Assembly (NCBI GenBank): GCA_902532675.1
Contig: CACAIY010000009.1
Location: 1 to 48,644, forward strand
Reading direction: 5' to 3'
DNA from: an uncultured SAR86 cluster bacterium
GTDB lineage: Bacteria; Pseudomonadota; Gammaproteobacteria; Magnimaribacterales; Magnimaribacteraceae
Length of the DNA: 48,644 nucleotides
Part shown: in pieces, positions 9,202 to 17,790 of the stretch
Position numbering within the stretch: the first letter of the stretch is position 1
How the letters are laid out: each line of letters opens with the position of its first letter
Program-made: the position numbers and the translations under genes
The notes under the pieces: generated by a model
The model's database searches: none
Seen by the model: only the letters and a program-made list of their open reading frames with translations
What the model was told of the DNA's origin: nothing

Positions 9202-10569
9202 TTAAGTAATATTAATTAAGCCTTTTTTTTCAAGTAAATCAATCAAAGGCACAATATTATCAATCGATGTTTCTAATTTCTTAGCTAATGCTGCGACATC
9301 CTTTGATCCGTCAGAGAGTGAAAGGATATTTAAAATATATTCTAATTGAGTTCTACCATCCTCCACTCCATCATTAGAGTGTTTAAAGGTCATTGGGCTA
9401 TTCAATGAAGGGTAAAGGTCATATTTACTTAACTGAGGCTCGCCTCCTTGGATAGTTGAATTTATTTTTTTTTCTTGCCTCCCATGAGGCTCTACTCTTT
9501 TAAAGTCTGTAAATAGTTCATTTCGCTTTAATTCGAATAGTTTTAGCAATTTAAGGATTCCTTCGCTTGAATCAATAACTGATTTTATTCCCATTAAATC
9601 TTTTGTATCTAAACTGGTATGGTACTCTTTATATTCTCCATAAAAGAGTTTAGCAGCTTGAATTACAGGTAGATTTATTTTAGGAGAACAGTATTGCCTT
9701 TCATCAGAGCCTCCTGTAGGTGTAAATTCTCTAATAGAGTATTCTTCTGGATTTTTATTAGCAAGATATCTAGCTAATAAGTCTACTTCGCTTGGTTGCC
9801 CTAACCAGTCTCTTCGGGAAAGCTTAAAACTTAACTTCTCTTTTTTTCCACCTAAACATGTTAGTACTATGCCACCTGCAATATCTTTGGTAGCTGTTTG
9901 GTCTGTTGCCAAATAAGATATGGAGCCTATTGTTTCAGGAACAACTATAAATCTATAATTAAATTTCCTATTCTTTATTAAAGAAAGTTGCTTATAAATA
10001 TGAAGCATTGCCAAAGGTCCTGATAACTCATTATTAGCCATGCTTGGGTGGCAAAGGTAGGTTGAAATAATGAAATTTTCTTCTGTATTGCCAGGTAATT
10101 CACATATACCATAATTTAAATGGCCGTCTTTCTTTTCAGTGTCAATAATGACTCTATAAGTGCCTGGTTCTAATTTCTTAAATTCATGATGGCTCATGCA
10201 AAGCCCCCATCTTTTTTGATAATAACTTGTCACATATGGAATGGCTGCCGGTAATTCTGGTATTGTATGTATATGTTCTTTTAAATGTTCTAAATCAATT
10301 TCACCATTAAATGATTCCGAGAAATTTACAACATGTAAATTATTATTTTTTGAATCGACAACTATTTTGCCTGAAGGAGAAATTAATCTGGCCCTGTTAA
10401 GAGACCATTCTTTAGGAACTTCCCAATCAAAAACTTTTGTTCCTGTTTTAATACTTCTAACTTCAAGTGGAATATGTTCAGAGAGAATATTTAAACTAGT
10501 TCGTATGCCTTCTCCTGTTATAGACCTACAAATAGGGAATAACTCATCAAATATTTTATCTAGATCCAT
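9202..10569 (-). CDS. DUF4910 aminopeptidase-like protein with C-terminal winged helix
   Basis: A 455-residue protein of the aminopeptidase-like family found in sialic-acid-like sugar clusters. It opens with the family start FDELFPICRSITGEG. The zinc-peptidase-like core has YLCHPSMANNELSG (His174, Asn179-Glu181), later GGSDERQYCSP, then EYHTSLD. These are the metal and active-site positions of M28-like folds. The last 70 or so residues (YILNILSLSDGSKDVAALAKKL) look like a winged helix. It sits 23 bases downstream of pseI. Whether it cleaves a peptide, deacylates a sugar or binds substrate is unproven. Confidence 0.83.
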   Translation of the reverse strand: MDLDKIFDELFPICRSITGEGIRTSLNILSEHIPLEVRSIKTGTKVFDWEVPKEWSLNRARLISPSGKIVVDSKNNNLHVVNFSESFNGEIDLEHLKEHIHTIPELPAAIPYVTSYYQKRWGLCMSHHEFKKLEPGTYRVIIDTEKKDGHLNYGICELPGNTEENFIISTYLCHPSMANNELSGPLAMLHIYKQLSLIKNRKFNYRFIVVPETIGSISYLATDQTATKDIAGGIVLTCLGGKKEKLSFKLSRRDWLGQPSEVDLLARYLANKNPEEYSIREFTPTGGSDERQYCSPKINLPVIQAAKLFYGEYKEYHTSLDTKDLMGIKSVIDSSEGILKLLKLFELKRNELFTDFKRVEPHGRQEKKINSTIQGGEPQLSKYDLYPSLNSPMTFKHSNDGVEDGRTQLEYILNILSLSDGSKDVAALAKKLETSIDNIVPLIDLLEKKGLINIT

Positions 10570-10592
10570 TGAATACTATCTTTATATCAGTC

Positions 10593-11651
10593 CTAATCTT
10601 CTATTAGCTCAAATGAAGTAGGAGTTCCATAAACAACATCTTTTTTAATTTTCTTTCCTATTAAAGAGTCAAAATATTTAGTAGGTAAACCATAACCAGG
10701 TCTTACACTTCTGAGGCATTCTTCAGTGATTACTTCTCCTGCTTTTAGATCTTTAACAAAATATATTGATCTTCTAAATTTTACATTGCTCTCTTCACTA
10801 GACTTTAAATCGTAATTTATATTACCTATAGCTTCCCATGCATTATTTAAACTATCAGCCAGTATCTTTAATTCTCTAGGTTCAAGAGAGAAATCTGAAT
10901 CAGGTCCTCCCAATTCTCTATCAAGAATAAAATGCTTCTCAACAATTGAAGATCCTAAAGCAATGCTAGCAATTGCAGTAACATTATCTAAAGTGTGATC
11001 AGATAGCCCTACTACTTTATTAAATTGTTTTGATAAATCTAGTAAAGTTGCTAGATTATAATCTGAAGAAGGTGCTGGATAGCCGCTGACACAGTGCAAT
11101 ATAGCTATCTGATCACAACCTGATTCATTAGCCACATCTATTGCTTCTTGAATTTCCTCTTTATTGGCCATTCCAGTTGATATTATTAATGGCTTGCGAG
11201 TTGAAGCTATATATTTGATAAGCCTTAGATCAGTAACTTCAAATGAAGCAATCTTATAAGCAGGTGTATTAAGGTCTTCTAGTAGATCTACTGCACTAAA
11301 ATCAAAAGGAGAACTAAAGATTGTAATTCCTAATTCTTTTGCATAGTCAAATAGGTCTGAGTGCCACTCCCATGGCATATGCGCCTCCTTGTATAAATCA
11401 AATAAAGATCTTCCATCCCACAGGCCGCCCTTTAGAATAAAATCACTATTCTTTAAATCTAAAGTTATTGTTTCCGGCTTGTAAGTCTGAAGCTTAACTG
11501 CACTTGCACCAGACTCCTTAGCTGACTTTATAATCTCTTTAGCTGTATTAATATTTCCATTATGATTTGCTGACATCTCAGCAATCAAATAAGGTGGAAA
11601 TTCTTTTCCTATCTTGGTACCTTCTATCTCTATATATCTTTTGTTTTTCAT
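10593..11651 (-). CDS. pseI: Pseudaminic acid synthase-like (NeuB family)
   Basis: This 352-residue enzyme condenses phosphoenolpyruvate with a 6-carbon diamino sugar to give a 9-carbon nonulosonic acid. The TIM-barrel N-terminal domain shows AEMSANHNG at 24-32, VKLQTYKPETIT, the WDGRSLFDLYKEAHMPWEW segment that favours PseI over NeuB, and STGMA. The C-terminal SAF antifreeze-like domain (about 290-352) carries RRSIYFVKDLKAGEVIT. It is the first gene of the leftward run and is divergent from two acetyltransferase-like genes. The other pseudaminate genes (pseB, C, F, G) are not in the window. Confidence 0.88.
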   Translation of the reverse strand: MKNKRYIEIEGTKIGKEFPPYLIAEMSANHNGNINTAKEIIKSAKESGASAVKLQTYKPETITLDLKNSDFILKGGLWDGRSLFDLYKEAHMPWEWHSDLFDYAKELGITIFSSPFDFSAVDLLEDLNTPAYKIASFEVTDLRLIKYIASTRKPLIISTGMANKEEIQEAIDVANESGCDQIAILHCVSGYPAPSSDYNLATLLDLSKQFNKVVGLSDHTLDNVTAIASIALGSSIVEKHFILDRELGGPDSDFSLEPRELKILADSLNNAWEAIGNINYDLKSSEESNVKFRRSIYFVKDLKAGEVITEECLRSVRPGYGLPTKYFDSLIGKKIKKDVVYGTPTSFELIED

Positions 11652-11726
11652 TATCTTTTTAAAGAATACCTACACTTATTGGCTAAACAAAGTTTTATTT
11701 AAAAATATACTTTCAATTTAAATTAT

Positions 11727-11763
11727 GTGCCAAATAAATTTTAACCACATTATAATCTGTGTG
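11727..11763 (+). promoter_or_regulatory. Candidate sigma-70 promoter placing the start codon at or near +1
   Basis: A perfect TATAAT lies at 11751-11756, preceded by GTGCCA at 11727-11732 (four of six matches to the -35 consensus, 18-base spacer). The GTG at 11763 falls 7 bases after the -10 box, where transcription normally begins. No Shine-Dalgarno sequence fits in between, so the mRNA may be leaderless. Confidence 0.5.
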
Positions 11764-12209
11764 TGGAATCTAAATCTGTTATTAATAAAGAATTAAAAAT
11801 AAACTGTGAAATAGTACAAAGCACAGATCATTATAAAATATTATACGAACTTCTTAAAAACAGGAAACATTCTATAAGTCATAAAGAAATGCCTACTTAT
11901 GAAGAACATGAAGAGTTCTGCAAAAACAACCCTTATAGACTTTGGTTCATACTCTTTAGTGGAGATTCTCCTATAGGTACTTTTTACCTTACGGAAGATA
12001 ACCGTATTGGAATAAATCTAATTGATGGTCAGGTACAGGTATTTTCTACAGTTATTGAATATATTATTAACTCTTATAAGCCTCTTCCCTCTAAACCATC
12101 AGTTGTACCAAACGCATTCTTTTGTAATATTTCTCCAACTAATACAAAACTAATTGAAGCCTCTAAAGAACAAGGTGGAAGTATTACGCAACTCTCAGTA
12201 AAGTTTTAA
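11763..12209 (+). CDS. Acetyltransferase-like protein of the nonulosonate cluster (divergent)
   Basis: A 148-residue protein reading from a GTG. The sequence has a GNAT-like flow: an acidic N-terminal helix region, YRLWFILFSGDSPIGTFYL (a beta-hairpin typical of GNAT motif B), then a shortened C-terminus. The usual acetyl-CoA loop Q/RxxGxG/A is not evident; IDGQVQVFSTVIEYI occupies that place. It may therefore be a degenerate or substrate-binding relative. A GNAT follows two bases later on the same strand. Identification as a GNAT relative is tentative. Confidence 0.55.
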   Translation: MESKSVINKELKINCEIVQSTDHYKILYELLKNRKHSISHKEMPTYEEHEEFCKNNPYRLWFILFSGDSPIGTFYLTEDNRIGINLIDGQVQVFSTVIEYIINSYKPLPSKPSVVPNAFFCNISPTNTKLIEASKEQGGSITQLSVKF

Positions 12210-12211
12210 AA

Positions 12212-12781
12212 ATGGATAAAATTTACTTAGAAGAATTAAATGAAATTCATTTTGATGATGAATATGTTTCTTGGCATAAATCTGAACATGCGGTCTTTTA
12301 TACTGCTTCAAGAAGAGTCTTTACTAAAGAAGATCTTTTATTAGAGTATGAAAGAGGAAAAGATCAAAATAATATTTATCACTACGGAATTTTCCACAAA
12401 AAAGATAAGAGATTGATAGGAGTTCTTAAACTTGGAGTGATTAACTGGAATGACAGAACCTCTGACATGATTGTATTTATAGGAAATAAAGACTATTTAG
12501 GTAAAGGATATGCCGAACAGGCTATAAATTTAGGTAATAATATTGCTTTTTCAAAACATAATTTACGTAAACTTTATGGAGGAATGTTTAAAGAAAACAT
12601 TGGCAGTGTCAAAGCTTACCTGAAAACTGGTTGGATTATAGAAGGAGTGCTAAAAAATCAATATGTCCACAATGAAAGTGAGCAAGACAGGATCTTAGTA
12701 GCATGTTTTAATCCAGAACTTTATAAAGATTCTTATTATAAAAAAGGACTATACTCCTTTGAGGAGGTTTATAATACATAA
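12212..12781 (+). CDS. GNAT acetyltransferase, RimJ/RimL type, PseH candidate
   Basis: A 189-residue Acetyltransf_3-type protein. The acetyl-CoA site is YLGKGYAEQAI at 95-105, preceded by SDMIVFIGNKD and followed by NIGSVKAYLKTGW, the usual C-terminal half. Length and neighbourhood fit PseH, the enzyme that N-acetylates the 4-amino sugar in pseudaminate synthesis. It begins two bases after the previous stop, so the two are probably coupled. The PseH role is inferred from proximity to pseI, not from a diagnostic motif. Confidence 0.75.
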   Translation: MDKIYLEELNEIHFDDEYVSWHKSEHAVFYTASRRVFTKEDLLLEYERGKDQNNIYHYGIFHKKDKRLIGVLKLGVINWNDRTSDMIVFIGNKDYLGKGYAEQAINLGNNIAFSKHNLRKLYGGMFKENIGSVKAYLKTGWIIEGVLKNQYVHNESEQDRILVACFNPELYKDSYYKKGLYSFEEVYNT

Positions 12782-12811
12782 TAAGAATCAATCCTTTAGC
12801 ACTTCATCTAT

Positions 12812-14104
12812 ATGAAAATCATACATAGAGCAAATACCTGCTTTTCTATCTTTTTTGGAGATAAGCACCTTTTAACTGATCCGTGGCTTGATGGCCCTGC
12901 TGTAGCTCAAGGTTGGACACCTTTCCCACCTGCTAAATCTAAGATTAAAGATATCCCTAAACCGGACCTTGTTTACATCTCACATATTCATGATGATCAT
13001 TGTGAAGCAAAAACCATTGACGGCATAGATAAAGAAACTCCTATAATCTGCATGAATCTTGGTCCTAATTTTCTAAATAAGATGCTTCTAAAGCAGGGCT
13101 TTAGAAACATAAATTTGCTCAACGAGAAGGAACCAATAAAACTTGAAGGTTTCCCTGAAATGTTTGTAGAAGTTTTCGGCTCTTCTAGAGGGCACTTGAC
13201 TTCAAATATTTTAGATAGCGGAGTTATTTTTAAAATTGGAAAAAAAGTTATTGTAAATTTTAACGATAATCATCCTACGAAAGATCAATGCAATTACATA
13301 AAAGAAAATTATAGAAGCATAGATTTAGCCTTTATACCTTGTGGTGGGGGAAGTGGTTACCCAGCTATGTATGAAAATTTAGATTTAAAAGAAAAGCAAG
13401 AAATAGTTTCTGAAACAATGCTGAAATTTGATCAAATGTTTTCGCATGCCGTAGATTTATTAGAACCAAATATTGCCGTCCCCGTTGCTGGCGGTTTCGC
13501 TATTAGAGGAAAACACCCTATAGAGGTTAACAGGCTCCAGATAAGACATATTGATGAAAACAAAACTATCAATTTTCACAAAAAAAATGGTTCTTATAAA
13601 AATTCTAAGTTAATTGCTATGCAGCCTGGCATGGAATTAGATTTAAATAATGAAAAGATCATAAAAGGTAAATATAAAGTTTGGACTGAGAAGGAACAAG
13701 ACAAATTTTTTGAGAAGATCTCTAAAGAAAAGATTAATACAAGAATTAAGTCAAAAGGAAAAATACCAGGTCTTTTTAATTTAATTAAAGTTGCAAGAAA
13801 TAATATGTGGGAAGGACAAAATAGAAATAATATGATTTTTGACTATAATTTATATATTGAAAATAGCACTTCAAAAGAGATATTTGAGATTCCGACTAAT
13901 AAAAATGAGGTCAATGAAGTTGATAAACTTAATAAACAAAAACCTTTTCTAAAACTCAAACTTGATCAGGATACATTGTTAGAATGGCTTCTAGGTTATG
14001 AAGATTTTAATATGCTTGACTCTGGACATCGTATTTCTTTTTTGAGAAAACCAAATGATTATAAGGTTGAAGCATATTTTATATTGTCATTATTTAGGCT
14101 CTGA
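12812..14104 (+). CDS. Metallo-beta-lactamase-fold protein resembling the CMP-sialate hydroxylase (CMAH) core
   Basis: A 430-residue protein with the metal motif SHIHDDH (His58, His60, Asp62, His63). The surrounding pattern matches the UlaG/CMAH branch rather than lactamases: LLTDPWLDGPAVAQGW at 20-35, FNDNHPTKDQ, then GGGSGYPAMY near residue 180, followed by a Lys-rich helix and IAVPVAGGFAIRG. The C-terminal 170 residues are Lys-rich and I do not recognise them. No Rieske cysteines or histidines are present, unlike CMAH itself. It lies 30 bases after the GNAT in the group divergent from pseI. A role in modifying an activated nonulosonate is a reasonable hypothesis only. Confidence 0.75.
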   Translation: MKIIHRANTCFSIFFGDKHLLTDPWLDGPAVAQGWTPFPPAKSKIKDIPKPDLVYISHIHDDHCEAKTIDGIDKETPIICMNLGPNFLNKMLLKQGFRNINLLNEKEPIKLEGFPEMFVEVFGSSRGHLTSNILDSGVIFKIGKKVIVNFNDNHPTKDQCNYIKENYRSIDLAFIPCGGGSGYPAMYENLDLKEKQEIVSETMLKFDQMFSHAVDLLEPNIAVPVAGGFAIRGKHPIEVNRLQIRHIDENKTINFHKKNGSYKNSKLIAMQPGMELDLNNEKIIKGKYKVWTEKEQDKFFEKISKEKINTRIKSKGKIPGLFNLIKVARNNMWEGQNRNNMIFDYNLYIENSTSKEIFEIPTNKNEVNEVDKLNKQKPFLKLKLDQDTLLEWLLGYEDFNMLDSGHRISFLRKPNDYKVEAYFILSLFRL

Positions 14105-14106
14105 TA

Positions 14107-14424
14107 CTAAGTTTTCTCCAAATTTATTCTTTTAGCTATAGGCAATAGCCAAAAACCCAACCAGGTATTAATTATCAACTTTAAAGTTACCATTATTGCT
14201 GCAGGCAAAGACCATAAAAGATTAAGAAAATCATTCCAGAACCATGAATAGAACCAGGTCTTTATAGGTTTAAGAAAAGTAATATCCATAAATTCAGCAG
14301 TACTAAAGGAAAGAAGACTGTATTCTGCAGAAAATAAAAAAGAATATACCCAGAAACAGAAGAAAAGTTGTATGGGCGTTGTGTATATCAAGAAGTAAGC
14401 AAACCAAAGAAGTGTTTTTTTCAT
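14107..14424 (-). CDS. Small membrane protein of unknown function
   Basis: A 105-residue protein read from ATG 14424, one base after the stop of the nucleosidase-like gene. That start is preferred over a longer frame lying inside the upstream gene. It is rich in Trp and Phe, with probable membrane segments at about 5-30 and 70-97 and a Trp-rich stretch (TWFYSWFWNDFLNLLW) between them. I recognise no family. It converges on the metallo-hydrolase gene with a two-base gap. Confidence 0.65.
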   Translation of the reverse strand: MKKTLLWFAYFLIYTTPIQLFFCFWVYSFLFSAEYSLLSFSTAEFMDITFLKPIKTWFYSWFWNDFLNLLWSLPAAIMVTLKLIINTWLGFWLLPIAKRINLEKT

Positions 14425-14425
14425 A

Positions 14426-14977
14426 TTATCTACCCAATAAATTTTGAAATTCCTTTGCTCCTTTTGATACATTATTTTTCCAGTCCTCGGCCGCCTCATC
14501 ATTTGCGTTATCACTAACAAACTTATAACAATAAAACTCTAATTCATTAAGAAGACAGAATTTGGCAATCGCATAAGCTTCCATATCAAATAAATCAGTA
14601 TCAATGTTTTGGGTTGAAGATACGAAGTTATCTCCCGTTCCGCAACTTAATCCAGACCTTCCTAAACTAATATCATTAATATCATCATAAGGCGTTTCTC
14701 CAACTTTAAAACCAAGAGGACGGACATCCATATCCCTTTGTTTAAAGGTAGTTACTTCTTTTAAACCTTGTAAACTTGGATCAGTTGATCCAGCTGTTCC
14801 AAAGTTAATAACCGTCTTTGGTCTCTCTTCTGAAATAGCCCTACTAAGGCTAATAAGAGAGTTTACTTTACCAACCCCAGAGTAAACTACCCTCCAATCT
14901 TCTATTAAATCTTTAGGACATTCATCTTCCAAAGCAACAATAATGAGCGTTTCAGACTTATTAAATTTAACTTTCAT
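14426..14977 (-). CDS. MTA/SAH nucleosidase-like (purine phosphorylase superfamily), short
   Basis: The protein should hydrolyse a purine nucleoside such as methylthioadenosine or S-adenosylhomocysteine to free adenine. Seen: NFGTAGS in the middle, DMEAYAIAKFC (ribose-binding Met-Glu), and VSDNAND with the catalytic Asp near the end. From ATG 14977 it is about 183 residues, against about 230 for E. coli MtnN, with loops shortened in the N-terminal half. The ATG at 14977 is preferred because the longer frame starts deeper inside apt; it still overlaps apt by 11 bases. Pairing with Apt makes an adenine-salvage couple. Confidence 0.8.
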   Translation of the reverse strand: MKVKFNKSETLIIVALEDECPKDLIEDWRVVYSGVGKVNSLISLSRAISEERPKTVINFGTAGSTDPSLQGLKEVTTFKQRDMDVRPLGFKVGETPYDDINDISLGRSGLSCGTGDNFVSSTQNIDTDLFDMEAYAIAKFCLLNELEFYCYKFVSDNANDEAAEDWKNNVSKGAKEFQNLLGR

Positions 14978-15485
14978 AAGATACAAGACTAACAACTGGA
15001 CACTCTAAAATCTCCGAACCTCCTAAGAAACTGAGCTCTACCACAACAGCGCATCCGCAAACCAATGCGCCTTGTGATTCAATTAGATCTTTTGCACACT
15101 TCATAGTGCCTCCAGTGGCAAGTAAATCATCAATAATTAAGACATTTTTTCCCTTAAGATTATCTATCTTTTGCATTGCAAGAGTATTGGACCCATATTC
15201 AAGATCATAACTTTTCTCTACGACCCCTCCAGGTAACTTACCTGACTTTCTAATCATTAGAGTTCCTATGTTCATTGCTTCACCAATCAAGGAAGAAAAA
15301 AGAAATCCTCTAGCATCTATTCCCGCTATTAAATCTGGTTTAAAGTCTAAAATCAGTTTTACGAATTCTTTCTTTAACAAACCCATGCCCTCTGGGCTTG
15401 CCAATAAAGGACTTATGTCTCTGAACAATATGCCCTTTTTAGGGAAATCAGGATAACCTTCTATCCATTTATCAAATTTATTCAT
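14967..15485 (-). CDS. apt: Adenine phosphoribosyltransferase
   Basis: Converts adenine and PRPP to AMP in the cytoplasm. From ATG 15485 it is 172 residues, the usual Apt length, beginning NKFDKWIEGYPDFPKKGI as in E. coli Apt. The frame extends 24 codons further upstream into the esterase gene, but those codons are not Apt-like. The PRPP site is VLIIDDLLATGGT (115-127), and GIDARGFLF (55-63) forms the base/PPi loop. It starts 8 bases after the esterase stop and overlaps the nucleosidase-like gene, so adenine made there is directly salvageable. Confidence 0.94.
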   Translation of the reverse strand: MNKFDKWIEGYPDFPKKGILFRDISPLLASPEGMGLLKKEFVKLILDFKPDLIAGIDARGFLFSSLIGEAMNIGTLMIRKSGKLPGGVVEKSYDLEYGSNTLAMQKIDNLKGKNVLIIDDLLATGGTMKCAKDLIESQGALVCGCAVVVELSFLGGSEILECPVVSLVSYES

Positions 15486-15493
15486 TAACAATC

Positions 15494-16327
15494 TTAAGCA
15501 TCTGATTTGAAAACGTTTCGTAGACCTCTGTTTAAGGTTGCAGATACTGCTGAACAATGGGTTTCATCTTCAAATATTGCTGTTTCAAGATCTAACCCCT
15601 TGTAGTTTCTGCTTAATAGAGTATTTGATAGAGCTTTCATATTAGAAATCATTTTAAAATTATCACCTCCCTCTTCTTCAAGATCACCTGTAGACATAAA
15701 AACTTTTGCAGATAAGTTTTTATTCTTTTTTGCATATTCCTCTTCAACCTTAAGTATGTGCCTATCATCCCACCAAATTGAAGGGCTACCTATAACATAT
15801 CTTTTAAATGAATCTGAAGAATTAAATAAGGTATATAAACCAAAAAGACCACCTAAAGAGAAACCACAATAAGTCTGGTCTGTCGTATCTACGTAGTATT
15901 TGTTATTTATAAAAGGCTTAATATCGTCATTGATAAAATCCAAGAAATATTTTGCTCCACCTGCCTCTACTTGAGGCAAATCTTCTCCAAATATTTTATA
16001 CATATCTTTTTGTGCAGCCATCCAAATCTTATCGTTTGTTGGAGTTAAATCTCTATTCCGTAGACTCATAGAGTCCATAGAGTTTGGACTTTTATAATCA
16101 ATCCCAACCAGCACAAAACTGGGTAAATCATTTACAAACTGCATCAAAGGTAAAGAACCCATTAAACCAATGAAATTAGAACCTGCATCAGTAACATACA
16201 CGACAGGATATTTATCATGATCTTTAGAATAATTAGGCGGTAAGCCTATATTAATAATAAATTCTTGATTGATATCTTTACTAAAGATCTCAAATTGCTC
16301 TGTATTCTCTATTGTAAATTGATTCAA
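15494..16327 (-). CDS. Esterase of the Fes/IroE (putative esterase) family
   Basis: A 277-residue alpha/beta hydrolase. The nucleophile elbow is GFSLGG with Ser157; a C-terminal DETHCSAV supplies the likely His. Early segments PPNYSKDHDKYPVVYVTDA and later YVIGSPSIWWDD are typical of the siderophore-esterase/esterase D group. No signal peptide is seen, so it probably acts in the cytoplasm. It starts with TTG, sharing bases with the upstream GST stop (TTGA). No siderophore genes are nearby, so a trilactone substrate is not supported. Confidence 0.82.
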   Translation of the reverse strand: MNQFTIENTEQFEIFSKDINQEFIINIGLPPNYSKDHDKYPVVYVTDAGSNFIGLMGSLPLMQFVNDLPSFVLVGIDYKSPNSMDSMSLRNRDLTPTNDKIWMAAQKDMYKIFGEDLPQVEAGGAKYFLDFINDDIKPFINNKYYVDTTDQTYCGFSLGGLFGLYTLFNSSDSFKRYVIGSPSIWWDDRHILKVEEEYAKKNKNLSAKVFMSTGDLEEEGGDNFKMISNMKALSNTLLSRNYKGLDLETAIFEDETHCSAVSATLNRGLRNVFKSDA

Positions 16328-17115
16328 ATATTTTTTTCCTTATACCAATCTAAGTAAGTACCCATAACAGAAGCAAATTCTTCTTTGGCACTCAACGTAA
16401 ATAAATGGTTAAAACATAAAGGGTAATCATCTTTAAAATCCTTAGAGATTAAATCAAGGTCTTTCTTTTTTATCTCAGATTCATAGTGCCCTTCTCTAAG
16501 AAATTGTGAGAACTCACAAACAAATGATATGTCTGCTATCGTTAAATTATCTCCCGCTAAATAATCATTTTTTGAAAGAGAAGCTTCCACTCCATCTAAA
16601 TAAAATCTATATGCTGAAGAGGTTCTAGAGTGGGTATATTTATTCAGGTCTTCTAGTTCTAAGATATAAACTTGAAATTCTCTTGAAAATACCAAGTTAG
16701 CATCTAAGAAGCTATCAATTCTTGATTTTATATGGATATCATCTCCTCCATATAAAGTTTTGTGCCCACTTAATCTTGCCACCTCCCTTAAGATGCTATT
16801 AGATTCAAATATACCTATTTTTTCTTCTCCTCCAAAGGCTGCTGGTACAGTTCCGAAAGGATGAGCTTCTAGAAATGTATTAGTTTTATATAACTCTCCA
16901 GCAAAACCTCTTTTTCCTACCTTCTTTAAGTCTTTATAATTTTCTTTTTCAGAATCAGTTAGTAATTTTGCATCATAATCCCATAGCCAATTAGTAAGGT
17001 TCTTAGGTTTATCGCCTATAACCTCTATCTCAATGCCGCCATAATTAGCTGCAATAATTGATTTCCAAACTCTAGGGTTAGGAAGATACGAGAATATTCT
17101 TACCTTATCTTTCAA
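16324..17115 (-). CDS. Glutathione S-transferase-family protein, EF1-gamma-like arrangement
   Basis: A 263-residue GST-fold protein. The thioredoxin-like N-terminal half is long, with an inserted stretch before the conserved HPFGTVPAAFGG (cis-Pro region) and ESNSILREVARL (the Glu-Ser glutathione contact). The all-helical half has YLAGDNLTIADISFVCEF, the N-capping box. This spacing recalls eukaryotic elongation factor 1-gamma GSTs rather than standard bacterial ones. It starts with TTG 6 bases after the neighbouring GST. Substrate unknown. Confidence 0.82.
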   Translation of the reverse strand: MKDKVRIFSYLPNPRVWKSIIAANYGGIEIEVIGDKPKNLTNWLWDYDAKLLTDSEKENYKDLKKVGKRGFAGELYKTNTFLEAHPFGTVPAAFGGEEKIGIFESNSILREVARLSGHKTLYGGDDIHIKSRIDSFLDANLVFSREFQVYILELEDLNKYTHSRTSSAYRFYLDGVEASLSKNDYLAGDNLTIADISFVCEFSQFLREGHYESEIKKKDLDLISKDFKDDYPLCFNHLFTLSAKEEFASVMGTYLDWYKEKNI

Positions 17116-17121
17116 GCTAAA

Positions 17122-17733
17122 TTATTGTGTTTCTATTGCCTTCTTAAATGCAGGCCTACTTTCAATTCTTTCAACGTAAGATTTGATATTACTCATTTCA
17201 TCTGAAACACAGCCCAATCGGTTGCTCATAAAACAGGAATGTCCGAGCATAATATCAGCAGCAGAGAATTCTCCAATTAGGTAATCTTTTCCTTCAAGAG
17301 TTTCATTAACTGGTTTTAATGCATTACTTAGAAGTCTTTGTGCTTGTCCTAATACAGTTTCATCTCTTCTTTCAGGTGGAAGAAGAAGTGTATGAACAAC
17401 AATCGTATTCATAGGCGGCATCACCATTCCTTCACAATAGTGAAACCACTGAAGATACATTGGAAAATCTTCTGAGTCGACTGCTGGTTTCAGCCCTCCA
17501 TTCTTGTGCCTTTCTAGAATATAGTCAGTGATAGCTCCAGATTCCCAGATTTGTATTTCCCCATCATCCAATACTGGAACTCTTCCTAAAGGATGCCTAG
17601 CCCTATGTTCATCTGATTTAAGATCAGTGGGGCTAAATTGCATCTTATTCAATTCATAAGGAAGATCTAACTCTTCTAATAACCAAAGAATCCTTCCCGC
17701 TCTAGAATTTGGTGCGAAATGTAGTTTTAACAT
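17122..17733 (-). CDS. Glutathione S-transferase
   Basis: A standard-length (203 residue) cytosolic GST from ATG 17733; the longer frame upstream is not GST-like. The N-terminal half reads LKLHFAPNSRAGRILWLLEEL with an active-site Ser candidate, HPLGRVPVLDDG (cis-Pro loop) and IWESGAITDYIL (the glutathione gamma-Glu contact). The C-terminal half has YLIGEFSAADIMLG. It probably conjugates or reduces small electrophiles. It is upstream of another GST in the same run. Confidence 0.9.
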   Translation of the reverse strand: MLKLHFAPNSRAGRILWLLEELDLPYELNKMQFSPTDLKSDEHRARHPLGRVPVLDDGEIQIWESGAITDYILERHKNGGLKPAVDSEDFPMYLQWFHYCEGMVMPPMNTIVVHTLLLPPERRDETVLGQAQRLLSNALKPVNETLEGKDYLIGEFSAADIMLGHSCFMSNRLGCVSDEMSNIKSYVERIESRPAFKKAIETQ

Positions 17734-17790
17734 AATTTTCTCCTTAAATTTGTTACTTAATTTATAACCCAATTGGGTAGTTGTCTAACC

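Noticed and set aside
15486-15557. N-terminal extension of Apt by 24 residues
   Set aside because: The extension lies in the esterase gene and is unlike Apt, whose normal start is at 15485.
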